Shown: in pieces, positions 1-5,068 of the stretch
Layout: the number at the start of each line of letters is the position of its first letter
Numbering within the stretch: the stretch's first letter is position 1
Source of the DNA: Bacteriovoracaceae bacterium UBA4096
GTDB taxonomy: Bacteria; Bdellovibrionota; Bacteriovoracia; Bacteriovoracales; Bacteriovoracaceae
DNA: 5,068 bases
Reading direction: 5' to 3'
Assembly (NCBI GenBank): GCA_002381945.1
Contig: DFXY01000067.1
Span: forward strand, 3,338-8,405
The notes under the pieces: generated by a model
Seen by the model: the letters and a program-made list of their open reading frames with translations, nothing else
The model's database searches: none
Told to the model about the DNA's origin: nothing
Program-made: the position numbers and the translations under genes

Positions 1-234
1 AATGATAAGATTTCGCGCAATGATTCTGAGACCCAACTTCTTAAGGTTCTGGTCCGAAATCAGAAGAATTTCATACTTCAGGTTAAGTCGGTAAACTTTA
101 AAGTCATCTTTGATGAGAAAAAAGAGCTTCGGATCCTACTTGAATCCGGAGATAAAAAAGAAGCCGAACGGCTGCGCCCTCAACTAGAAATGTTTCTTAA
201 AAAGCTAAAGTCAAATACCCCCCTTCGTTACTAA
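1..234 (+). CDS. 3' end of an unidentified protein (partial)
   Basis: An open frame runs from the first base of the window for 77 codons to a TAA stop at 232-234; its start lies outside the window. The visible C-terminus is charged, rich in Lys, Glu and Leu. It has a beta-like stretch near residues 30-48 (around VNFKVIFDEKKELRILLES) followed by an amphipathic helix-like tail (DKKEAERLRPQLEMFLKKL). There is no membrane segment and no motif I recognise. It reads in the same direction as the downstream transporter, from which it is separated by 64 bases. The uninterrupted frame and protein-like composition make it very likely a real gene, but I cannot assign a function. Confidence 0.7.
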   Translation, partial: NDKISRNDSETQLLKVLVRNQKNFILQVKSVNFKVIFDEKKELRILLESGDKKEAERLRPQLEMFLKKLKSNTPLRY

Positions 235-242
235 GATCAATC

Positions 243-273
243 TTCACAACGCATGAGAATCATGGTGTATTAG
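243..273 (+). promoter_or_regulatory. Weak candidate promoter for the sugar transporter
   Basis: TTCACA at 243-248 matches five of six bases of a sigma70 -35 box. TATTAG at 268-273 matches four of six of a -10 box and is preceded by TG. The spacer is 19 bases, longer than the usual 17. If this promoter is real, transcription would start near 280, inside the inverted repeat at 272-296, so that repeat would act as DNA rather than as a full RNA hairpin. The call is weak and rests on consensus matching by eye. Confidence 0.2.
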
Positions 274-296
274 TTCCTTTTTGAACCAAAGGAACT
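272..296 (+). promoter_or_regulatory. Perfect 9-bp inverted repeat enclosing the transporter's ribosome binding site
   Basis: AGTTCCTTT at 272-280 and AAAGGAACT at 288-296 are exact reverse complements separated by the 7-base loop TTGAACC. The 3' arm contains AAAGGA (288-293), the Shine-Dalgarno sequence lying five bases before the ATG at 299. In mRNA the hairpin would hide the ribosome binding site. In DNA the 25-bp dyad could be a repressor operator. No U-run follows on either strand, so it is not a canonical intrinsic terminator of the upstream gene. The inverted repeat is seen directly; its regulatory role is inferred. Confidence 0.55.
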
Positions 297-298
297 CC

Positions 299-1456
299 AT
301 GCAAAAGAAGGCCCTGACTTCTCTGACCGTTCTCTTTTTTATGATGGGTTTCATCACCTGTCTGAATGATATTCTGGTCCCCTATTTGAAAGTTGTTTTT
401 CAGTTGGATTATGGGCAAGCGGCCTTGGTTCAATTTTGTTTTTTTGGGGCCTACGGTTTAACTTCAATCCCGGCCAGTAAGATCATTGAAAAAATTGGTT
501 ATCATAAAGGCATGGTTCTGGGATTTATTGTGACGGCCCTGGGCTGTTTACTTTTTTACCCGGCAGTTTCGCTTCATACTTATGGGTTATTTTTATTTGC
601 GCTTTTCATTCTCGCTGCCGGAATTGTACTTCTGCAAGTTGCTGCCAATCCTTATGTGTCTGTCATTGGACCTAAAGAGACTGCTTCATCCAGACTTACC
701 ATGGTCCAGGCCTTCAACTCTTTCGGAACATTTCTGGCTCCCTTTTTTGGGGCCTACTTCATTTTGTCTAAGTTAGATCAAACGACTAATGCAGAAGGAG
801 TGAAATATCCTTACCTCTTCATTGCCGCCGTTTTAATTGTCATCGCCATTCTGCTTTCTCGGCTTCACCTTCCAGAGATTAAATCTGAAGAGAAAAGCAA
901 TAGTTCATGGAAAAAAGTCTTCAAAGAGCCGGGACTCATCATGGGGATGATCGGGATCTTCACCTATGTTGGTGCCGAAGTTGCCATTGGTACATTTTTA
1001 GTAAACTACATTGTAGAAACCACCACGACCTCTGAAACTCAGGCCGCAAGTCTGGTTGCTGTCTATTGGGGATTTGCCATGGTGGGAAGATTCTTTGGTA
1101 TTTTTACCTTGAAAAAATTTGCTCCAGGAAAAGTTCTCACTGTCCATGCCATGGGTGCCATCGCTTTGATTCTGATTTCTATCAACTCGCGTGGAATGAT
1201 ATCGGTCTACAGCATGATCCTGGTTGGTCTTTGTAACTCCATTATGTTTCCGACAATTTTCACTCTGGGAATTAAAGGCCTGGGAATGGGTGAAGAGCAT
1301 AAAGGTTCGGGACTCATGGCAACGGCCATTCTCGGCGGTGCCCTAATCCCGGTTCTCACTGGTCAGATGGCAGATACCATGGGACTGAGAACCGCTTTCC
1401 TGCTTCCAACTCTTTGTTATGGCTACATAGCAATTATGGGTATAAGAAGCCGTTAG
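299..1456 (+). CDS. FucP/GluP-type sugar:H+ symporter (major facilitator superfamily)
   Basis: This is a predicted inner-membrane proton-coupled sugar uptake protein of 385 residues, with about twelve hydrophobic segments in two halves split by a hydrophilic loop near 190-206. The start is ATG 299, because AAAGGA lies five bases upstream; the in-frame TTG at 281 falls in the hairpin loop and has no ribosome binding site. Family landmarks are GFITCLNDILVPYLK (17-31), AANPYV (115-120), FNSFG (139-143) and FPTIFTLGIKGLG (317-329). Aligned by eye to E. coli FucP as I remember it, D24 matches the essential Asp46, Q137 matches Gln159 and N140 matches Asn162. Q113 sits where FucP has Glu135; Gln here is, from memory, the state of the glucose/galactose (GluP) branch. 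Sugar specificity therefore cannot be fixed, though glucose/galactose is more likely than fucose. No sugar catabolic genes are adjacent. The stop overlaps the convergent peptidase gene by four bases. Confidence 0.9.
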   Translation: MQKKALTSLTVLFFMMGFITCLNDILVPYLKVVFQLDYGQAALVQFCFFGAYGLTSIPASKIIEKIGYHKGMVLGFIVTALGCLLFYPAVSLHTYGLFLFALFILAAGIVLLQVAANPYVSVIGPKETASSRLTMVQAFNSFGTFLAPFFGAYFILSKLDQTTNAEGVKYPYLFIAAVLIVIAILLSRLHLPEIKSEEKSNSSWKKVFKEPGLIMGMIGIFTYVGAEVAIGTFLVNYIVETTTTSETQAASLVAVYWGFAMVGRFFGIFTLKKFAPGKVLTVHAMGAIALILISINSRGMISVYSMILVGLCNSIMFPTIFTLGIKGLGMGEEHKGSGLMATAILGGALIPVLTGQMADTMGLRTAFLLPTLCYGYIAIMGIRSR

Positions 1457-2421
1457 AGAACTTTCCACTGGAAAGTTTTCTCGCTTCGATTGCCCACAAT
1501 ATCTTCAGCAAATACCTTTATCTCATGTTTACCCGCAGGAAGCTTCCAGGTTTTTCTGGGTGCTTCCGGGGTGAAATTTAAGTTAATGAAGAATTGACGG
1601 CACTGATAATTTCCACAAGTGCCATTCATGTAAAAATCTTCAATAAAATCCCGGTCATTCTTTCCAGAGGGAAGATTCACAAACTCCCAAACAACTTTCT
1701 CTTCTCCCCCATTTAGCCGGTAAGAAATTTTATGCGGAGGAAGAATAAATTTATCATGCAAAGTCAGATCGGAAGCTTCCACATATAAGGCGTGTTCACC
1801 CGAAACCTCTTGACCCTTAATTGGGCGATGATTTTTAGCTATCCCAATTTGTTTAATAAGAGGTGCATCCCTATCTGCCAGAGGTTCCATTAAAAGATAA
1901 GGGTTAATATATTTTCCATCTTTAGCAACGATGAGAAGATGCAAATGGTGATAGCGCTCACCGAATGTTGTGACACTCCACTTGACGACATTACCGATAA
2001 AAGTTCCTGCCGCAATTGGGGAACCGTCTTTATAGGCCTGAAACAACTCTGCTGGCATACTGCTGCGATCTACGTGGTGATACTTCCAGACAAGGCCCTC
2101 AGCATCTAATATCGCAACTTCCCAATAAAGCGGGTTCCCCCTTTGGTAGTTTTCGATATTAACAATTTTCCCACCAGTCGAGGAATAGATTGGTTGATCA
2201 CTGACTGAGCGGATATCCAGGCCGTCATGCCAGTATGGATAACCTCCATAATTCTGAAATGATTGCATGTTGTGGCCAATAGACAGGATTGGAAAAGGCC
2301 AGGGGTGATGCCTTTGAGATTTATAATCACCATATGCAAATTCATCTGCACGGGTTTTAAGTTCTTTTTCATGCGCCCAGACGTTCCCTAAACACAGGAG
2401 AAGAACTAAGAGTATTTTCAC
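1453..2421 (-). CDS. Secreted M23/LytM-family metallopeptidase with C-terminal Ig-like region
   Basis: This is a probable zinc endopeptidase acting on peptidoglycan cross-links in the periplasm or outside the cell; 322 residues. The start chosen is GTG 2421: GAGGT lies four bases upstream, and translation from it gives a clean signal peptide (KILLVLLLCLGNVWA, cleavage near residue 16). A GTG at 2457 would add 12 residues, overlap the upstream gene by 29 bases and lacks a ribosome binding site. M23 motifs are H-x3-D in WHDGLD (H65, D69), the HH pair in KYHHVD (H115/H116) and H-x-H in HHLHL (H159, H161). All expected zinc ligands and catalytic histidines are therefore present, so it should be active rather than a degenerate LytM activator. 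Residues about 185-322 look like a beta-rich Ig-like domain ending in GNRSEKTFQWKVL, with two cysteines (C269, C274) that could form a disulfide. It is the second gene of an operon with the PilZ gene. Confidence 0.85.
   Translation of the reverse strand: MKILLVLLLCLGNVWAHEKELKTRADEFAYGDYKSQRHHPWPFPILSIGHNMQSFQNYGGYPYWHDGLDIRSVSDQPIYSSTGGKIVNIENYQRGNPLYWEVAILDAEGLVWKYHHVDRSSMPAELFQAYKDGSPIAAGTFIGNVVKWSVTTFGERYHHLHLLIVAKDGKYINPYLLMEPLADRDAPLIKQIGIAKNHRPIKGQEVSGEHALYVEASDLTLHDKFILPPHKISYRLNGGEEKVVWEFVNLPSGKNDRDFIEDFYMNGTCGNYQCRQFFINLNFTPEAPRKTWKLPAGKHEIKVFAEDIVGNRSEKTFQWKVL
1456..1482. terminator. Hairpin at the junction of two convergent genes, possible bidirectional terminator
   Basis: AACTTTCC (1459-1466) and GGAAAGTT (1470-1477) form a perfect 8-bp stem around the 3-base loop ACT. 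GAG (1456-1458) can also pair with CTC (1480-1482) if two T residues bulge. On the + strand the stem is followed by TTCTCGC, only weakly U-rich; the - strand has no U-run. It lies exactly where the transporter ends and inside the last codons of the peptidase gene. Position argues for a terminator or 3'-end stabiliser, while the poor U-tract argues against strong intrinsic termination. Confidence 0.35.
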
Positions 2422-2425
2422 TATG

Positions 2426-2430
2426 ACCTC
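2426..2430 (-). promoter_or_regulatory. Ribosome binding site that fixes the peptidase start
   Basis: Read on the - strand, GAGGT (2430-2426) lies four bases before GTG 2421. It overlaps the TGA stop (2431-2429) of the PilZ gene, giving TGAGGT. A ribosome ending the PilZ frame stands on this site, so translational coupling is likely. This supports the 322-residue start over the GTG at 2457. Confidence 0.6.
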
Positions 2431-3118
2431 ATTGAATAAATTTTTGGAAGACTTCACATGGAAATGAGCCTGAAACTTTCAGGCCCACTTTGAGATCCCT
2501 TTGCTTTCTGACCTGATATTTTGGTTCGACCTCATTGTTGATATAAACAACTTCGGCCAAAAGTGGATACTCTAATTCAATTTCATCTAATTTAGTGACC
2601 CATAGAATGCGATTATTCTTCAGAAAAGAGCGGTTGCGCTCTGAAACCATAAGACCTAACCCATTAACCGAAGCATCCAAAATTCTCATTTGTAGCTCAG
2701 TACCTGAATCCCTTGTCCCAGTTGTAAGTGAGGGTCTAATACTCACAACTTTTTCTTCATTGGGTAAGAATTGGTGCCGAGGCAGAATCCTCAGTTCTTG
2801 AGTTTTAACTTCTGTGGGGAATGAAAAATGAATGGTGCTTTGATTTTGCCTAAAATCCATTACTTTAAATACGCTGATCCGGTAATCAAGCTTTACATAA
2901 AGCGGTAGTTCAGGGGCGAGCTTAAAGCGCTGAGGATCAATACTCACCACTACTTCCCGGGCCACAAAATCAATCTCAAAATGCTGAACGGGGATTATAT
3001 TTCTCCCCAAGGCATGAGACTGCCAGAGAAAGTTCTCCTGCAGAAGAGAAGCTTTTTGAAGAATACGAAGGATTTCCCGGTAGTCTTTACTCGACCGGTA
3101 GTTTTCTGGGTTCACCAT
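2429..3118 (-). CDS. PilZ-domain protein, probable cyclic-di-GMP receptor
   Basis: This is a cytoplasmic protein of 229 residues from ATG 3118. A TTG at 3133 would add five residues; neither start has a clear Shine-Dalgarno sequence, so the start is uncertain. The C-terminal half carries the two PilZ signatures: R-x-x-x-R in RILPR (R110, R114) and D-x-S-x-x-G in DASVNG (D148, S150, G153). These contact cyclic-di-GMP in known PilZ domains, so ligand binding is likely. The spacing between them (about 34 residues, including EEKVVSIRPSLTTGTRDSG) is longer than in the PilZ proteins I remember. The N-terminal half (about 1-105) is a separate mixed alpha/beta region that may be a YcgR-N-like or degenerate PilZ domain, but I cannot identify it firmly. 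There is no signal peptide or membrane segment. The gene is first in an operon with the M23 peptidase and diverges from the lipoprotein gene. Confidence 0.8.
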   Translation of the reverse strand: MVNPENYRSSKDYREILRILQKASLLQENFLWQSHALGRNIIPVQHFEIDFVAREVVVSIDPQRFKLAPELPLYVKLDYRISVFKVMDFRQNQSTIHFSFPTEVKTQELRILPRHQFLPNEEKVVSIRPSLTTGTRDSGTELQMRILDASVNGLGLMVSERNRSFLKNNRILWVTKLDEIELEYPLLAEVVYINNEVEPKYQVRKQRDLKVGLKVSGSFPCEVFQKFIQ

Positions 3119-3254
3119 TATAATAGATTGCAAAACTTGTCTGGATTTGACAAATGATCTGGCGCATACCTGCGCATTAGTGTCAGGTAATCACTCTGTC
3201 ATTATCTTCTGTTTCAATCTGTGCAAGTATATATCAGGAAGATAAAGGTGAATC
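3119..3254. promoter_or_regulatory. Divergent intergenic region with short repeats
   Basis: These 136 bases separate the PilZ operon (leftward) from the lipoprotein gene (rightward) and must hold both promoters unless the genes are leaderless. Visible elements are GCGCAT repeated at 3162-3167 and 3172-3177 (10-base period), which also gives the dyad GCGCA-TACC-TGCGC; TGACA at 3148-3152; and TGTCA at 3181-3185 and 3197-3201. For the rightward gene, TATATA at 3228-3233 could be a -10 box but has no good -35 partner. AAGGTG at 3245-3250 is its ribosome binding site, four bases before ATG 3255. For the leftward operon, TTGTCA (3153-3148) resembles a -35 box but lacks a good -10 at the right distance. 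Protein binding is inferred only from the repeats. Confidence 0.4.
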
Positions 3255-4031
3255 ATGAAAGCTATCGTATTTCTAATGCTCCTCTTATTAGGTCACGGCT
3301 GTGCCCTAAAAAAGTTTGCCATTGATCACGCCGATAATCTGATTACCCATCAGGTAACCAAGCGTCTACCCTTAAATACTGAACAAGAAGATCAATTGGG
3401 CAAAGATGTTGATCGCTTCTTAAATGACTCAAAACCTTTGGCCCGTGAAATTCTGAAGATATTAAAAGAAGTAAGTTTTGAAGCACCTGAAAAACGAGAA
3501 GATCAATACTCCCAATTAGAAAAAGACTATGTGAGAATCGCGGCCGATTTTTCTACCATGGTGTCACGTCCGATGGCCAGGTTAGATAAAGAGCAACAAA
3601 AATCTTTTTTCAAAAAACTGAAGGAAGAACAGAAACGGGTGGAAAAACAGCAAAATGTGGATGATCGCAAGAAACGCTTTCAGGAGCGCTTCGAATTTTT
3701 CTTAGGTTCCATGAACTCTTCCCAGAAAAAACTTTTATCAGAATATGAAGATTATTTTAAACAAAGAAGTGGCCTCAGGATTTCCAGAAGAATGGACTTA
3801 AAAGATAAGCTAAAGGCCATCCTTGAGAAAGAAGTTCCATCAGAAGAGAAAGAAGAACTGATTACCGAAGCTTTCAAAAATTATCAAAAAGAGAGTTTAA
3901 CTGGAAATAAGAATCTAGAGATGCTCAAAAAACTAATTCCTACCCTATCCACGGAGCAAAAAGATCACTTTAAGCAAAAGAAAAAAGAAATCCTGGAACT
4001 GTTGGAATACTTTATTCAAAAGACCTATTAA
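3255..4031 (+). CDS. Predicted lipoprotein of charged helices, possibly DUF6279-like
   Basis: This is a 258-residue protein beginning at ATG 3255 with AAGGTG four bases upstream. Residues 1-16 (MKAIVFLMLLLLGHGC) look like a lipoprotein signal peptide with the lipidated cysteine at 16. The lipobox (LGHGC) is off-consensus, since Leu is at -4 instead of -3, so lipidation is likely but not certain. The mature part is almost entirely predicted helix and very rich in Lys, Glu and Gln, without further membrane segments. A motif of the form L-x-x-x-Q recurs: LNTEQEDQL (40-48), LDKEQQKSF (110-118), MNSSQKKLL (153-161) and LSTEQKDHF (231-239). The overall pattern, Cys then a short helix then an L-x-x-E-Q helix, resembles DUF6279 lipoproteins as I remember them and superficially the LTxxQ motif of Spy/CpxP periplasmic chaperones. 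The function is unknown. Its stop shares the palindrome TTAA with the stop of the convergent ligD gene. Confidence 0.75.
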   Translation: MKAIVFLMLLLLGHGCALKKFAIDHADNLITHQVTKRLPLNTEQEDQLGKDVDRFLNDSKPLAREILKILKEVSFEAPEKREDQYSQLEKDYVRIAADFSTMVSRPMARLDKEQQKSFFKKLKEEQKRVEKQQNVDDRKKRFQERFEFFLGSMNSSQKKLLSEYEDYFKQRSGLRISRRMDLKDKLKAILEKEVPSEEKEELITEAFKNYQKESLTGNKNLEMLKKLIPTLSTEQKDHFKQKKKEILELLEYFIQKTY

Positions 4032-5068
4032 GCTGATTTTTTTCTTTTCTTGGCCGAAGTTAGAATAGAAATTTTTTGCTTAAGTTTTAGCATTTCCTCC
4101 CAAGGATCTTTCTTTCGGGACTTTATTTTTTTTCGGGCCTTATCCATCGTAAAGTCATGAGGTCCCTTTATTTTTCTCAACTCTTTCCAATCCACAGGAA
4201 GGGCCACTGCACTCATTGGTTTTGCCCGTAAGGAGTATGGGACGACTGCTGTTGCTCCATAACCATTTCGCAGATAATCGATAAAGATTTTATTCTTTCG
4301 AATTTTCTTAGACATGTTCGCGACATACTTCTGAGGATGCCTGGCCACAAGTTCTATCGCAAGTCCCTGGGCAAATGTCTTGATTTGATCCCAGTCATAG
4401 ATAGGCTCTACAGGAATATGAAGATGAAGCCCCTTTCCACCCGTGAGCTTAACAAAACTCACCAGCTCAAGATCTTCCAGCATCTCTTTTAATTCAAAGG
4501 CCGCTTCGATGACATCTTCCCAAGGAACACCAGGCCCTGGGTCAAGATCCATGACGATCTGATCAGGCCACATATAATCTTCCGCTTGGCAGTTCCAGGC
4601 ATGAATTTCAAAGGCATTGAGCTGAACCAGCTCACGCAGTCCCTCTGCAGAATCAATGGTAAGATAGGTTCCTTCACCTTTACCCTCTTGTATGGGAAAG
4701 GTGTGAAAAGAATCAGGAATGTTTCCAGTAATGTGTTTTTGGAAAAAACAATGACTTTCTCCTCCATTAGGACATCTCACGAGTGAAAGGGGCCTTCCGG
4801 CCAGATAAGGGATCATATCATTAGCTATTGACTGATAAAAATCCGCCACCTGCTGCTTGGTGATCTTCTCTTTTTTAAATAGTATCTTATCCGGTGAGGA
4901 TATTTCCCGGACAATACCTAATTTTCTTTTTGAAAGAGTTTTTTTTGCCTTTTCCATATGTATATCCTTAGCAGGTTTATCTTCCCTGAGTCCCTGAAAA
5001 ACCGGAGTTCTGAGGATCCCTTCATCCGTCCAATTACCGAAGGAAACTTCACACACTTTAACCGGTTT
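4028..5068 (-). CDS. ligD: LigD, C-terminal part: end of ATP-dependent DNA ligase domain plus complete NHEJ polymerase domain (partial)
   Basis: The frame is open to the window edge, so the gene is cut at its 5' side; 346 residues are visible. The GTG at 5056 is not the start: translation continues upstream as KPVKVCEVSFGNWT, and residues 1-38 (SFGNWTDEG, FQGLREDKPAKD) match the typical end of the ligase OB-fold in LigD. After a lysine-rich linker (about 38-50), residues about 52-320 form the LigD polymerase/primase domain. Landmarks are MDLDPGPGVPWEDV with the metal-binding DxD (D174, D176), LTGGKGLH (208-215), and KIFIDYLRNGYGATAV with the third acidic residue D264. All catalytic residues are present. 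Such domains fill in and extend ends during Ku-dependent non-homologous end joining, preferring ribonucleotides. The order ligase then polymerase matches the Pseudomonas-type arrangement; whether a phosphoesterase domain precedes it cannot be seen. A basic tail (KKRKKSA) ends the protein. No Ku gene lies in the window. Confidence 0.93.
   Translation of the reverse strand, partial: KPVKVCEVSFGNWTDEGILRTPVFQGLREDKPAKDIHMEKAKKTLSKRKLGIVREISSPDKILFKKEKITKQQVADFYQSIANDMIPYLAGRPLSLVRCPNGGESHCFFQKHITGNIPDSFHTFPIQEGKGEGTYLTIDSAEGLRELVQLNAFEIHAWNCQAEDYMWPDQIVMDLDPGPGVPWEDVIEAAFELKEMLEDLELVSFVKLTGGKGLHLHIPVEPIYDWDQIKTFAQGLAIELVARHPQKYVANMSKKIRKNKIFIDYLRNGYGATAVVPYSLRAKPMSAVALPVDWKELRKIKGPHDFTMDKARKKIKSRKKDPWEEMLKLKQKISILTSAKKRKKSA

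Noticed and set aside
272..296. Inverted repeat as a rho-independent terminator of the upstream gene
   Set aside because: The stem is not GC-rich and no U-tract follows on either strand; its overlap with the ribosome binding site suggests regulation instead.
281..298. TTG 281 as the start of the sugar transporter
   Set aside because: It lies in the loop of the inverted repeat with no ribosome binding site, while ATG 299 has AAAGGA at ideal spacing and gives a normal N-terminus for the family.
998..1300. 100-codon open frame on the - strand
   Set aside because: It lies opposite the well-supported transporter frame, has low-complexity polar composition and no ribosome binding site; it is a shadow frame.
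1435..1456. Another frame at the transporter's end reads YGYKKP, which resembles typical family C-termini, hinting at a one-base deletion near 1435
   Set aside because: That frame would run on without a stop for roughly another 45 codons into the peptidase gene, and the existing frame already reaches full family length. A sequencing error or recent frameshift is possible but not supported.
2106..2372. 88-codon - strand frame, plus similar frames at 582-776, 2595-2801, 4489-4767 and 4586-4786
   Set aside because: Each overlaps a well-supported gene in another frame or on the other strand, and none shows a recognisable motif or its own start signals.
3117..3153. Sigma70 promoter for the PilZ operon using TTGTCA and TATTAT/TATAAT
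   Set aside because: The hexamers are 22-25 bases apart, and the TATAAT overlaps the ATG start, so it would place the transcript start inside the gene.
4031..4050. T-run after the lipoprotein stop as an intrinsic terminator
   Set aside because: No GC-rich stem precedes the T-run; the run simply encodes the lysine-rich tail of LigD on the other strand.

Overview
The window (5,068 bases, moderate-to-low GC, densely packed genes) looks like ordinary chromosome from a Gram-negative bacterium. It encodes a signal-peptide M23 peptidase, a probable lipoprotein, a PilZ protein and a LigD-type NHEJ enzyme. This gene mix, the lysine-rich proteins and the GTG/TTG start candidates would fit a Bdellovibrionota (Bacteriovorax/Peredibacter-like) genome. 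That placement is inference from style only; no rRNA or other marker gene is present.

Layout from left to right. (1) The 3' end of an unidentified + strand gene (1-234). (2) A 64-base gap holding a perfect 9-bp inverted repeat whose 3' arm contains the ribosome binding site of the next gene. (3) A complete + strand FucP/GluP-type major facilitator sugar transporter (299-1456). (4) A two-gene - strand operon, read right to left: a PilZ-domain protein (3118-2429), then a secreted LytM/M23 metallopeptidase with a C-terminal Ig-like region (2421-1453), seven bases apart. (5) A divergent intergenic region (3119-3254) with short direct and inverted repeats. (6) A + strand predicted lipoprotein of charged helices carrying four spaced L-x-x-x-Q motifs (3255-4031). 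(7) The 3' part of a - strand ligD (5068-4028): the last residues of the ATP-dependent ligase domain followed by a complete polymerase/primase domain, cut by the window edge.

Both convergent gene pairs overlap tail to tail by exactly four bases (TTAG at 1453-1456 and TTAA at 4028-4031), and the first junction also carries a hairpin. The clearest functional pairing is PilZ with M23: a probable cyclic-di-GMP receptor co-transcribed with an envelope hydrolase. The sugar transporter, lipoprotein and LigD appear to be separate units. I found no mobile element, CRISPR array, tRNA or rRNA, and no convincing new multi-gene system. The most interesting non-coding signal is the hairpin over the transporter's ribosome binding site.
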